DNA of 64,000 nt from Nematostella vectensis. Taxonomy: Eukaryota; Cnidaria; Anthozoa; Actiniaria; Edwardsiidae. Below are positions 47,973 to 62,600 of this stretch, one piece after another. The stretch is taken from NCBI RefSeq assembly GCF_932526225.1, contig NC_064046.1, positions 15,513,408-15,577,407 of the forward strand, written 5' to 3'. A model generated the notes under the pieces. That model searched no databases. It saw nothing but the letters and a program-made list of their open reading frames with translations, and had not been told where the DNA came from. Every line of letters starts with the position of its first letter. Positions within the stretch are counted from its first letter, which is position 1. The position numbers and the translations under genes were made by a program.

Positions 47973-50150
47973 GGCTATCAGCGGGAATCGAACCCGGGTC
48001 GCTGCGTTAGTAGTCAAGTGCCCGCAACGAAAGACTAACGTGGCATTGCTGAAGGGAATTGTAATGAAAATTACTTTTAATACTATTTTTATCCTAAACT
48101 ATCCCAAGCAAAGTCACCATCGGACTGGAGGTTACATTCGGGAAAAGCTTCAGGGTTACATTCGGGAATTTGTTTTACGAGTGTAACCTCCAAACGGTTA
48201 CAATCGATAATTTTTTTTCCGAATGTAAATTCCAAAAAGTAACATTAGGAAAAATAAAACAGTATACTCGGAAAAAAAGGTATATCAATCTATCGAGCGC
48301 TATGCTCTATCTTAGAATCTACTTAATCAATTTATCCAAGGAATCTAGTTAGTTCTTGTGTGCATAAAATATGTACAGGATCCTGAACAAAGCATGAGCA
48401 CATCAAAGATGCTGAGAGTACATAAAAATGTCCCTATACCTTCTTTTTATGTCATGACACACCAAGAACAGTATAATTAAGTGTCGATATTTAAAAAAAA
48501 AAAATTAAGAAAAAAAAAACTATCAGCGGGAATCGAACCCGGGTCGCTGCGTTAGTAGTCAAGTGCCCGCAACGAAAGACTACAAGGCATTGCTGAAGGG
48601 AATTGTAATGAAAATTACTTTTAATACTATTGGTATCGTAAACTATCCCAAGCAAAGTCACCATCGGACTGGAGGTTACATTCGGGAAAAGCTTCAGGGT
48701 TACATTCGGGAATTTGTTTTACGAGTGTAACCTCCAAAAGGTTACAATCGATAATTTTTTTTCCGAATGTAAATTCCAAAAAGTAACATTAGGAAAAATA
48801 AAACAGTATACTCGGAAAAAAGGTATATCAATCTATCGAGCGCTGTGCTCTATGTTAGAATCTACTTAATCAAGTTATCCAAGGAATCTAGTTAGTTTTT
48901 GTGTGCATAAAATATGTACAGGATCCTGAACAAAGCATGAGCACATCAAAGATGCTGAGAGTACATAAAAATGTCCCTATACCTTCTTTTTATGTCATGA
49001 CACACCAAGAACAGTATAATTAAGTATCGATATTTAAAAAAAAAATAAAGAAAAAAAAATAGGCTATCAGCGGGAATCGAACCCAGGTCGCTGCGTTAGT
49101 AGTCAAGTGCCCGCAACGAAAGACTAACGTGGCATTGCTGAAGGGAATTGTAATGAAAATTACTTTTAATACTATTGGTATCGTAAACTATCCCAAGAAA
49201 AGTCACCATCGGACTGGAGGTTACATTAGTGAAAAGCTTTAGGGTTACATTCGGGAATTTGTTTTACGAGTGTAACCTCCAAAAGGTTACAATCGATAAT
49301 TTTTTCCTGAATGTAAATTCCAAAAAGTAACATTAGGAAAAATAAAACAGTATACTCGGAAAAAAAGGTATATCAATCTATCGAGCGCTATGCTCTATGT
49401 TAGAATCTACTTAATCAATTTATCCAAGGAATCTAGTTAATTCTTGTGTGCATAAAATATGTACAGGATCCTGAACAAAGCATGAGCACATCAAAGATGC
49501 TGAGAGTACATAAAAATGTCCCTATACCTTCTTTTTATGTCATGACACACCAAGAACAGTATAATTAAGTATCGATATTTAAAAAAAAAATAAAGAAAAA
49601 AAAATTGGCTATCTGCGGGAATCGAACCCGGGTAGCTGCGTTAGTAGTCAAGTGCCCGCAACGAAAGACTAACGTGGCATTGCTGAAGGGAATTGTAATG
49701 AAAATTACTTTTAATACTATTGGTATCGTAAATTATCCCAAGCAAAGTCACCATCGGACTGGAGGTTACATTCGGGAAAAGCTTCAGGGTTACATTCGGG
49801 AATTTGTTTTACGAGTGTAACCTCCAAAAGGTTACAATCGATAATTTTTTATCCGAATGTAAATTCCAAAAAGTAACATTAGGAAAAATAAAACAGTATA
49901 CTCGGAAAAAAAGGTATATCAATCTATCGAGCGCTATGCTCTATGTTAGAATCTACTTAATCAAGTTATTCAAGGAATCTAGTTAGTTCTTGTGTGCATA
50001 AAATATGTACAGGATCCTGAACAAAGCATGAGCACATCAAAGATGCTGAGAGTACATAAAAATGTCAGTATACCTTCTTTTTATGTCATGACACACCCAG
50101 AACAGTATAGTTAAGTATCGATATTTAAAAAAAAATAAAGAAATAAAATA

Positions 50151-50694
50151 GGCTATCAGCGGGAATCGAACCCGGGTCGCTGCGTTAGTAGTCAAGTGCC
50201 CGCAACGAAAGACTAACGTGGCATTGCTGAAGGGAATTTTAATGAAAATTACTTTTAATACTATTGGTATCGTAAACTATCCCAAGCAAAGTCACCATCG
50301 GACTGGAGGTTACATTCGGGAAAAGCTTCAGGGTTACATTCGGGAATTTGTTTTACGAGTGTAACCTCCAAAATTTACAATCGATAAATTTTTTTCCGAA
50401 TGTAAATTCCAAAAAAAAACATTAGGAAAAATAAAACAGTATACTCGGAAAAAAGGTATATCAATCTATCGAGCGCTATGCTCTATGTTAGAATCTACTT
50501 AATCAAGTTATCCAAGGAATCTAGTTAGTTCTTGTGTTCATAAAATATGTACAGGATCCTGAACAAAGCATGAGCACATCAAAGATGCTGAGAGTACAAA
50601 AAAATGTCCCCATACCTTCTTTTTATGTCATGACACACCCATAACAGTATAATGAAGTATCGATATTTAAAAAAAAATAAAGAAAAAAAAAATA
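50151..50694. repeat. U93: unit with two damaged iterons
   Basis: The fourth iteron reads CCAAAATTTACAATCG (loss of one base and of the GG), and the sixth reads CCAAAAAAAAACATTAGG instead of CCAAAAAGTAACATTAGG. The A-tract is also odd (AAAGAAATAAAATAGG). The copy U111 (59,968) is the same. The unit shows that iterons can be lost without stopping amplification of the unit. Confidence 0.8.
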
Positions 50695-53674
50695 GGCTAT
50701 CAGCGGGAATCGAACCCGGGTCGCTGCGTTAGTAGTCAAGTGCCCGCAACGAAAGACTAACGTGGCATTGCTGAAGGGAATTGTAATGAAAATTACTTTT
50801 AATACTATTGGTATCGTAAACTATCCCAAGCAAAGTCACCATCGGACTGGAGGTTACATTCGGGAAAAGCTTCAGGGTTACATTCGGGAATTTGTTTTAC
50901 GAGTGTAACCTCCAAAAGGTTACAATCGATAAATTTTTTTCCGAATGTAAATTCCAAAAAGTAACATTCGGAAAAATAAAACAGTATACTCGGAAAAAAA
51001 GGTATATCAATCTATCGAGCGCTATGCTCTATGTTAGAATCTACTTAATCAAGTTATTCAAGGAATCTAGTTAGTTCTTGTGTGCATAAAATATGTACAG
51101 GATCCTGAACAAAGCATGAGCACATCAAAGATGCTGAGAGTACATAAAAATGTCCCTATACCTTCTTTTTATGTCATGACACACCAAGAACAGTATAATT
51201 AAGTGTCGATATTTAAAAAAAAAATTAAGAAAAAAAATAGGCTATCAGCGGGAATCGAACCCGGGTCGCTGCGTTAGTAGTCAAGTGCCCGCAACGAAAG
51301 ACTACAAAGCATTGCTGAAGGGAATTGTAATGAAAATTACTTTTAATACTATTGGTATCGTAAACTATCCCAAGCAAAGTCACCATCGGACTGGAGGTTA
51401 CATTCGGGAAAAGCTTCAGGGTTACATTCGGGAATTTGTTTTACGAGTGTAACCTCCAAAAGGTTACAATCGATAATTTTTTTTCCGAATATAAATTCCA
51501 AAAAGTAACATTAGGAAAAATAAAACAGTATACTCGGAAAAAAGGTATATCAATCTATCGAGCGCTGTGCTCTATGTTAGAATATACTTAATCAAGTTAT
51601 CCAAGGAATCTAGTTAGTTCTTGTGTGCATAAAATATGTACAGGATCCTGAACAAAGCATGAGCACATCAAAGATGCTGAGAGTACATAAAAATGTCCCT
51701 ATACCTTCTTTTTATGTCATGACACACCAAGAACAGTATAATTAAGTATCGATATTTAAAAAAAAAAATAAAGAAAAAAAATAGGCTATCAGCGGGAATC
51801 GAACCCAGGTCGCTGCGTTAGTAGTCAAGTGCCCGCAACAAAAGACTAACGTGGCATTGCTGAAGGGAATTGTAATGAAAATTACTTTTAATACTATTGG
51901 TATCGTAAACTATCCCAAGAAAAGTCACCATCGGACTGGAGGTTACATTAGGGAAAAGCTTTAGGGTTACATTCGGGAATTTGTTTTACGAGTGTAACCT
52001 CCAAAAGGTTACAATCGATATTTTTTTCCTGAATGTAAATTCCAAAAAGTAACATTAGGAAAAATAAAACAGTATACTCGGAAAAAAAGGTATATCAATC
52101 TATCGAGCGCTATGCTCTATGTTAGAATCTACTTAATCAATTTATCCAAGGAATCTAGTTAATTCTTGTGTGCATAAAATATGTACAGGATCCTGAACAA
52201 AGCATGAGCACATCAAAGATGCTGAGAGTACATAAAAATGTCCCTATACCTTCTTTTTATGTCATGACACACCAAGAACAGTATAATTAAGTATCGATAT
52301 TTAAAAAAAAAATAAAGAAAAAAAAATAGGCTATCAGCGGGAATCGAACCCGGGTAGCTGCGTTAGTAGTCAAGTGCCCGCAACGAAAGACTAACGTGGC
52401 ATTGCTGAAGGAAATTGTAATGAAAATTACTTTTAATACTATTGGTATCGTAAATTATCCCAAGCAAAGTCACCATCGGACTGGAGGTTACATTCGGGAA
52501 AAGCTTCAGGGTTACATTCGGGAATTTGTTTTACGAGTGTAACCTCCAAAAGGTTACAATCGATAATTTTTTATCCGAATGTAAATTCCAAAAAGTAACA
52601 TTAGGAAAAATAAAACAGTATACTCGGAAAAAAAGGTATATCAATCTATCGAGCGCTATGCTCTATGTTAGAATCTACTTAATCAAGTTATTCAAGGAAT
52701 CTAGTTAGTTCTTGTGTGCATAAAATATGTACAGGATCCTGAACAAAGCATGAGCACATCAAAGATGCTGAGAGTACATAAAAATGTCAGTATACCTTCT
52801 TTTTATGTCATGACACACCCAGAACAGTATAGTTAAGTATCGATATTTAAAAAAAAAATAAAGAAAAAAAATAGGCTATCAGCGGGAATCGAACCCGGGT
52901 CGCTGCGTTAGTAGTCAAGTGCCCGCAACGAAAGACTAACGTGGCATTGCTGAAGGGAATTTTAATGAAAATTACTTTTAATACTATTGGTATCGTAAAC
53001 TATCCCAAGCAAAGTCACCATCGGACTGGAGGTTACATTCGGGAAAAGCTTCAGGGTTACATTCGGGAATTTGTTTTACGAGTGTAACCTCCAAAAGGTT
53101 ACAATCGATAAATTTTTTTCCGAATGTAAATTCCAAAAAGTAACATTAGGAAAAATAAAACAGTATACTCGGAAAAAAAGGTATATCAATCTATCGAGCG
53201 CTATGCTCTATGTTAAAATCTACTTAATCAATTTATCCAAGGAATCTAGTTAATTCTTGTGTGCATAAAATATGTACAGGATCCTGAACAAAGCATGAGC
53301 ACATCAAAGATGCTGAGAGTACATAAAAATGTCCCTATACCTTCTTTTTATGTCATGACACACCAAGAACAGTATAATTAAGTATCGATATTTAAAAAAA
53401 AAATAAATAAAAAAAAATAGGCTATCAGCGGGAATCGAACCCGGGTAGCTGCGTTAGTAGTCAAGTGCCCGCAACGAAAGACTAACGTGGCATTGCTGAA
53501 GGGAATTGTAATGAAAATTACTTTTAATACTATTGGTATCGTAAATTATCCCAAGCAAAGTCACCATCGGACTGGAGGTTACATTCGGGAAAAGCTTCAG
53601 GGTTACATTCGGGAATTTGTTTTACGAGTGTAACCTCCAAAAGGTTACAATCGATAATTTTTTATCCGAATGTA

Positions 53675-56600
53675 AATTCCAAAAAGTAACATTAGGAAAA
53701 ATAAAACAGTATACTCGGAAAAAAAGGTATATCAATCTATCGAGCGCTATGCTCTATGTTAGAATCTACTTAATCAAGTTATCCAAGGAATCTAGTTAGT
53801 TCTTGTGTTCATAAAATATGTACAGGATCCTGAACAAAGCATGAGCACATCAAAGATGCTGAGATGACAAAAAAATGTCCCCATACCTTTTTTTTATGTC
53901 ATGACACACCCAGAACAGTATAATTAAGTATCGATATTTAAAAAAAAAAATAAAGAAAAAAAAATAGGCTATCAGCGGGAATCGAACCCGGGTCGCTGCG
54001 TTAATAGTGAAGTGCCCGCAACGAAAGACTAACGTGGCATTGCTTAAGGGAATTGTAATGAAAATTACTTTTAATACTATTGGTATCGTAAACTATCCCA
54101 AGCAAAGTCACCATCGGACTGGAGGTTACATTCGGGAAAAGCTTCAGGGTTACATTCGGGAATTTGTTTTACGAGTGTAACCTCCAAAAGGTTACAATCG
54201 ATAAATTTTTTTCCGAATGTAAATTCCAAAAAGTAACATTCGGAAAAATAAAACAGTATACTCGGAAAAAAAGGTATATCAATCTATCGAGCGCTATGCT
54301 CTATGTTAGAATCTACTTAATCAAGTTATTCAAGGAATCTAGTTAGTTCTTGTGTGCATAAAATATGTACAGGATCCTAAACAAAGCATGAGCACATCAA
54401 AGATGCTGAGAGTACATGAAAATGTCCCTATACCTTCTTTTATGTCATGACACACCAAGAACAGTATAATTAAGTATCGATATTTAAAAAAAAAAATAAA
54501 GAAAAAAAAATAGGCAATCAGCGGTAATCGAACCCAGGTCGCTGCGTTAGTAGTCAAGTGCCCGCAACGAAAGACTAACGTGGCATTGCTGAAGGGAATT
54601 GCAATGAAAATTACTTTTAATACTATTGGTATCGTAAACTATCCCAAGCAAAGTCACCATCGGGCTGGAGGTTACATTCGGGAAAAGCTTCAAGGTTACA
54701 TTCGGGAATTTGTTTTACGAGTGTAACCTCCAAAAGGTTACAATCGATAGTTTTTTTTTTCGAATGTAAATTCCAAAAAGTAACATTAGGAAAAATAAAA
54801 CAGTATACTCGGAAAAAAAGGTATATCAATCTATCGAACGCTATGCTCTATTTTAGAATCTACTTAATCAAGTTATTCAAGGAATCTAGTTAGTTCTTCT
54901 GTGCATAAAATATGTACAGGATCCTGAACAAAGCATGAGCACATCAAAGACGCTGCGAGTACATAAAAATGTCCCTATACCTTCTTTTTATGTCATGACA
55001 CACCAAGAACAGTATTATTAAGTATCGATATTTAAAAAAAAATAAAGAAAAAAAAATAGGCTATCAGCGGGAATCGAACCCACGTCGCTGCGTTAGTAGT
55101 CAAGTGCCCGCAACGAAAGACTAACGTGGCATTGCTGAAGGTAATTGTAATGAAAATTACTTTTAATACTATTGGTATCGTAAACTATCCCAAGCAAAGT
55201 CACCATAGGACTGGAGGTTACATTCGGGAAAAGCTTCAGGGTTACATTCGGGAATTTGTTTTACGAGTGTAACCTCCAAACGGTTACAATCGATAATTTT
55301 TTTTCCGAATGTAAATTCCAAAAAGTAACATTAGGAAAAATAAAACAGTATACTCGGAAAAAAAGGTATATCAATCTATAGAGCGCTATGCTCTATCTTA
55401 AAATCTACTTAATCAAGTTATCCAAGGAATCTAGTTAGTTCTTGTGTGCATAAAATATGTACAGGATCCTGAACAAAGCATGAGCACATCAAAGATGCTG
55501 AGAGTACATAAAAATGTCCCTATACCTTCTTTTTATGTCATGACACACCAAGAACAGTATTATTAAGTATCGATATTTAAAAAAAAAATAAAGAAAAAAA
55601 AATAGGCTATCAGCGGGAATCGAACCCACGTCGCTGCGTTAGTAGTCAAGTGCCCGCAACGAAAGACTAACGTGGCATTGCTGAAGGGAATTGTAATGAA
55701 AATTACTTTTAATACTATTGGTATCGTAAACTATCCCAAGCAAAGTCACCATCGGACTGGAGGTTACATTCGGGAAAAGCTTCAGGGTTACATTCGGGAA
55801 TTTGTTTCACGAGTGTAACCTCCAAACGGTTACAATCGATAATTTTTTTTCCGAATGTAAATTCCAAAAAGTAACATTAGGAAAAATAAAACAGTATACT
55901 CGGAAAAAAAGGTATATCAATCTATCGAGCGCTATGCTCTATCTTAAAATCTACTTAATCAAGTTATCCAAGGAATCTAGTTAGTTCTTGTGTGCATAAA
56001 ATATGTACAGGATCCTGAACAAAGCATGAGCACATCAAAGATGCTGAGAGTACATAAAAATGTCCCTATACCTTCTTTTTATGTCATGACACACCAAGAA
56101 CAGTATAATTAAGTATCGATATTTAAAAAAAAAAATAAAGAAAACAAAATAGGCTATCAGCGGGAATCGAACCCAGGTCGCTGCGTTAGTAGTCAAGTGC
56201 CCGCAACGAAAGACTAACGTGGCATTGCTGAAGGGAATTGCAATGAAAATTATTTTTAATACTATTGGTATCGTAAACTATCCCAAACAAAGTCACCATC
56301 GGGCTGGAGGTTACATTCGGGAAAAGCTTCAGGGTTACATTCGGGAATTTGTTTTACGAGTGTAACCTCCAAAAGGTTACAATCGATAGTTTTTTTTTCG
56401 AATGTAAATTCCAAAAAGTAACATTAGGAAAAATAAAACAGTATACTCGGAAAAAAAGGTATATCAATCTATCGAGCGCTATGCTCTATGTTAGAATCTA
56501 CTTAATCAAGTTATCCAAGGAATCTAGTTAGTTCTTGTGTGCATAAAATGTGTACAGGATCCTGAACAAAGCATGAGCACATCAAATATGCTGAGAGTAC

Positions 56601-59600
56601 ATAAAAATGTCCCTATACCTTCTTTTTATGTCATGACACACCAAGAACAGTATAATTAAGTATCGATATTTAAAAAAAAAATAAAGAACAAAAAATAGGC
56701 TATCAGCGGGAATCGAACCCGGGTCGCTGCGTTAGTAGTCAAGTGCCCGCAACGAAAGACTAACGTGGCATTGCTGAAGGGAATTGCAATGAAAATTATT
56801 TTTAATACTATTGGTATCGTAAACTATCCCAAACAAAGTCACCATCGGGCTGGAGGTTACATTCGGGAAAAGCTTCAGGGTTACATTCGGGAATTTGTTT
56901 TACGAGTGTAACCTCCAAAACGTTACAATCGATAGTTTTTTTTTCGAATGTAAATTCCAAAAAGTAACATTAGGAAAAATAAAACAGTATACTCGGAAAA
57001 AAAGGTATATCAATCTATCGAGCGCTATGCTCTATGTTAGAATCTACTTAATCAAGTTATCCAAGGAATCTAGTTAGTTCTTGTGTGCATAAAATGTGTA
57101 CAGGATCCTGAACAAAGCATGAGCACATCAAATATGCTGAGAGTACATAAAAATGTCCCTATACCTTCTTTTTATGTCATGACACACCAAGAACAGTATA
57201 ATTAAGTATCGATATTTTAAAAAAAAATAAAGAACAAAAAATAGGCTATCAGCGGGAATCGAACCCGGGTCGCTGCGTTAGTAGTCAAGTGCCCGCAACG
57301 AAAGACTAACGTGGCATTGCTGAAGGGAATTGCAATGAAAATTATTTTTAATACTATTGGTATCGTAAACTATCCCAAACAAAGTCACCATCGGGCTGGA
57401 GGTTACATTCGGGAAAAGCTTCAGGGTTACATTCGGGAATTTGTTTTACGAGTGTAACCTCCAAAAGGTTACAATCGATAGTTTTTTTTTCGAATGTAAA
57501 TTCCAAAAAGTAACATTAGGAAAAATAAAACAGTATACTCGGAAAAAAAGGTATATCAATCTATCGAGCGCTATGCTCTATGTTAGAATCTACTTAATCA
57601 AGTTATCCAAGGAATCTAGTTAGTTCTTGTGTGCATAAAATGTGTACAGGATCCTGAACAAAGCATGAGCACATCAAATATGCTGAGAGTACATAAAAAT
57701 GTCCCTATACCTTCTTTTTATGTCATGACACACCAAGAACAGTATAATTAAGTATCGATATTTTAAAAAAAAATAAAGAACAAAAAATAGGCTATCAGCG
57801 GGAATCGAACCCGGGTCGCTGCGTTAGTAGTCAAGTGCCCGCAACGAAAGACTAACGTGGCATTGCTGAAGGGAATTGTAATGAAAATTACTTTTAATAC
57901 TATTTTTATCCTAAACTATCCCAAGCAAAGTCACCATCGGACTGGAGGTTACATTCGGGAAAAGCTTCAGGGTTACATTCGGGAATTTGTTTTACGAGTG
58001 TAACCTCCAAACGGTTACAATCGATAATTTTTTTTCCGAATGTAAATTCCAAAAAGTAACATTAGGAAAAATAAAACAGTATACTCGGAAAAAAAGGTAT
58101 ATCAATCTATCGAGCGCTATGCTCTATCTTAGAATCTACTTAATCAATTTATCCAAGGAATCTAGTTAGTTCTTGTGTGCATAAAATATGTACAGGATCC
58201 TGAACAAAGCATGAGCACATCAAAGATGCTGAGAGTACATAAAAATGTCCCTATACCTTCTTTTTATGTCATGACACACCAAGAACAGTATAATTAAGTG
58301 TCGATATTTAAAAAAAAAAAATTAAGAAAAAAAAAACTATCAGCGGGAATCGAACCCGGGTCGCTGCGTTAGTAGTCAAGTGCCCGCAACGAAAGACTAC
58401 AAGGCATTGCTGAAGGGAATTGTAATGAAAATTACTTTTAATACTATTGGTATCGTAAACTATCCCAAGCAAAGTCACCATCGGACTGGAGGTTACATTC
58501 GGGAAAAGCTTCAGGGTTACATTCGGGAATTTGTTTTACGAGTGTAACCTCCAAAAGGTTACAATCGATAATTTTTTTTCCGAATGTAAATTCCAAAAAG
58601 TAACATTAGGAAAAATAAAACAGTATACTCGGAAAAAAGGTATATCAATCTATCGAGCGCTGTGCTCTATGTTAGAATCTACTTAATCAAGTTATCCAAG
58701 GAATCTAGTTAGTTTTTGTGTGCATAAAATATGTACAGGATCCTGAACAAAGCATGAGCACATCAAAGATGCTGAGAGTACATAAAAATGTCCCTATACC
58801 TTCTTTTTATGTCATGACACACCAAGAACAGTATAATTAAGTATCGATATTTAAAAAAAAAATAAAGAAAAAAAAATAGGCTATCAGCGGGAATCGAACC
58901 CAGGTCGCTGCGTTAGTAGTCAAGTGCCCGCAACGAAAGACTAACGTGGCATTGCTGAAGGGAATTGTAATGAAAATTACTTTTAATACTATTGGTATCG
59001 TAAACTATCCCAAGAAAAGTCACCATCGGACTGGAGGTTACATTAGTGAAAAGCTTTAGGGTTACATTCGGGAATTTGTTTTACGAGTGTAACCTCCAAA
59101 AGGTTACAATCGATAATTTTTTCCTGAATGTAAATTCCAAAAAGTAACATTAGGAAAAATAAAACAGTATACTCGGAAAAAAAGGTATATCAATCTATCG
59201 AGCGCTATGCTCTATGTTAGAATCTACTTAATCAATTTATCCAAGGAATCTAGTTAATTCTTGTGTGCATAAAATATGTACAGGATCCTGAACAAAGCAT
59301 GAGCACATCAAAGATGCTGAGAGTACATAAAAATGTCCCTATACCTTCTTTTTATGTCATGACACACCAAGAACAGTATAATTAAGTATCGATATTTAAA
59401 AAAAAAATAAAGAAAAAAAAATTGGCTATCTGCGGGAATCGAACCCGGGTAGCTGCGTTAGTAGTCAAGTGCCCGCAACGAAAGACTAACGTGGCATTGC
59501 TGAAGGGAATTGTAATGAAAATTACTTTTAATACTATTGGTATCGTAAATTATCCCAAGCAAAGTCACCATCGGACTGGAGGTTACATTCGGGAAAAGCT

Positions 59601-62600
59601 TCAGGGTTACATTCGGGAATTTGTTTTACGAGTGTAACCTCCAAAAGGTTACAATCGATAATTTTTTATCCGAATGTAAATTCCAAAAAGTAACATTAGG
59701 AAAAATAAAACAGTATACTCGGAAAAAAAGGTATATCAATCTATCGAGCGCTATGCTCTATGTTAGAATCTACTTAATCAAGTTATTCAAGGAATCTAGT
59801 TAGTTCTTGTGTGCATAAAATATGTACAGGATCCTGAACAAAGCATGAGCACATCAAAGATGCTGAGAGTACATAAAAATGTCAGTATACCTTCTTTTTA
59901 TGTCATGACACACCCAGAACAGTATAGTTAAGTATCGATATTTAAAAAAAAATAAAGAAATAAAATAGGCTATCAGCGGGAATCGAACCCGGGTCGCTGC
60001 GTTAGTAGTCAAGTGCCCGCAACGAAAGACTAACGTGGCATTGCTGAAGGGAATTTTAATGAAAATTACTTTTAATACTATTGGTATCGTAAACTATCCC
60101 AAGCAAAGTCACCATCGGACTGGAGGTTACATTCGGGAAAAGCTTCAGGGTTACATTCGGGAATTTGTTTTACGAGTGTAACCTCCAAAATTTACAATCG
60201 ATAAATTTTTTTCCGAATGTAAATTCCAAAAAAAAACATTAGGAAAAATAAAACAGTATACTCGGAAAAAAGGTATATCAATCTATCGAGCGCTATGCTC
60301 TATGTTAGAATCTACTTAATCAAGTTATCCAAGGAATCTAGTTAGTTCTTGTGTTCATAAAATATGTACAGGATCCTGAACAAAGCATGAGCACATCAAA
60401 GATGCTGAGAGTACAAAAAAATGTCCCCATACCTTCTTTTTATGTCATGACACACCCATAACAGTATAATGAAGTATCGATATTTAAAAAAAAATAAAGA
60501 AAAAAAAAATAGGCTATCAGCGGGAATCGAACCCGGGTCGCTGCGTTAGTAGTCAAGTGCCCGCAACGAAAGACTAACGTGGCATTGCTGAAGGGAATTG
60601 TAATGAAAATTACTTTTAATACTATTGGTATCGTAAACTATCCCAAGCAAAGTCACTATCGGACTGGAGGTTACATTCGGGAAAAGCTTCAGGGTTACAT
60701 TCGGGAATTTGTTTTACGAGTGTAACCTCCAAAAGGTTACAATCGATAAATTTTTTTCCGAATGTAAATTCCAAAAAGTAACATTCGGAAAAATAAAACA
60801 GTATACTCGGAAAAAAAGGTATATCAATCTATCGAGCGCTATGCTCTATGTTAGAATCTACTTAATCAAGTTATTCAAGGAATCTAGTTAGTTCTTGTGT
60901 GCATAAAATATGTACAGGATCCTGAACAAAGCATGAGCACATCAAAGATGCTGAGAGTACATAAAAATGTCCCTATACCTTCTTTTTATGTCATGACACA
61001 CCAAGAACAGTATAATTAAGTGTCGATATTTAAAAAAAAAATTAAGAAAAAAAATAGGCTATCAGCGGGAATCGAACCCGGGTCGCTGCGTTAGTAGTCA
61101 AGTGCCCGCAACGAAAGACTACAAAGCATTGCTGAAGGGAATTGTAATGAAAATTACTTTTAATACTATTGGTATCGTAAACTATCCCAAGCAAAGTCAC
61201 CATCGGACTGGAGGTTACATTCGGGAAAAGCTTCAGGGTTACATTCGGGAATTTGTTTTACGAGTGTAACCTCCAAAAGGTTACAATCGATAATTTTTTT
61301 TCCGAATATAAATTCCAAAAAGTAACATTAGGAAAAATAAAACAGTATACTCGGAAAAAAGGTATATCAATCTATCGAGCGCTGTGCTCTATGTTAGAAT
61401 ATACTTAATCAAGTTATCCAAGGAATCTAGTTAGTTCTTGTGTGCATAAAATATGTACAGGATCCTGAACAAAGCATGAGCACATCAAAGATGCTGAGAG
61501 TACATAAAAATGTCCCTATACCTTCTTTTTATGTCATGACACACCAAGAACAGTATAATTAAGTATCGATATTTAAAAAAAAAAATAAAGAAAAAAAATA
61601 GGCTATCAGCGGGAATCGAACCCAGGTCGCTGCGTTAGTAGTCAAGTGCCCGCAACAAAAGACTAACGTGGCATTGCTGAAGGCAATTGTAATGAAAATT
61701 ACTTTTAATACTATTGGTATCGTAAACTATCCCAAGAAAAGTCACCATCGGACTGGAGGTTACATTAGGGAAAAGCTTTAGGGTTACATTCGGGAATTTG
61801 TTTTACGAGTGTAACCTCCAAAAGGTTACAATCGATATTTTTTTCCTGAATGTAAATTCCAAAAAGTAACATTAGGAAAAATAAAACAGTATACTCGGAA
61901 AAAAAGGTATATCAATCTATCGAGCGCTATGCTCTATGTTAGAATCTACTTAATCAATTTATCCAAGGAATCTAGTTAATTCTTGTGTGCATAAAATATG
62001 TACAGGATCCTGAACAAAGCATGAGCACATCAAAGATGCTGAGAGTACATAAAAATGTCCCTATACCTTCTTTTTATGTCATGACACACCAAGAACAGTA
62101 TAATTAAGTATCGATATTTAAAAAAAAAATAAAGAAAAAAAAATAGGCTATCAGCGGGAATCGAACCCGGGTAGCTGCGTTAGTAGTCAAGTGCCCGCAA
62201 CGAAAGACTAACGTGACATTGCTGAAGGAAATTGTAATGAAAATTACTTTTAATACTATTGGTATCGTAAATTATCCCAAGCAAAGTCACCATCGGACTG
62301 GAGGTTACATTCGGGAAAAGCTTCAGGGTTACATTCGGGAATTTGTTTTACGAGTGTAACCTCCAAAAGGTTACAATCGATAATTTTTTATCCGAATGTA
62401 AATTCCAAAAAGTAACATTAGGAAAAATAAAACAGTATACTCGGAAAAAAAGGTATATCAATCTATCGAGCGCTATGCTCTATGTTAGAATCTACTTAAT
62501 CAAGTTATTCAAGGAATCTAGTTAGTTCTTGTGTGCATAAAATATGTACAGGATCCTGAACAAAGCATGAGCACATCAAAGATGCTGAGAGTACATAAAA

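Larger units (their letters stand above)
43859..53782. repeat. 18-unit higher-order repeat, copy 1 (period 9,816 bp)
   Basis: U82 to U99 recur as U100 to U117 at 9,816-9,817 bp, with the same private variants: GATCCTAAAC (U82), GGCAATCAGCGGTAATCG (U83), AACCCACG (U84, U85), ACTATTTTTATCCTAAAC (U89), TTGGCTATCTGCGGG (U92) and CCAAAATTTACAATCG (U93). The left edge lies inside U81: U81 differs from U99 at 43,858 (GTGAATTCC) and agrees after it. Coordinates given include the uncertainty of the junction. Confidence 0.95.
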
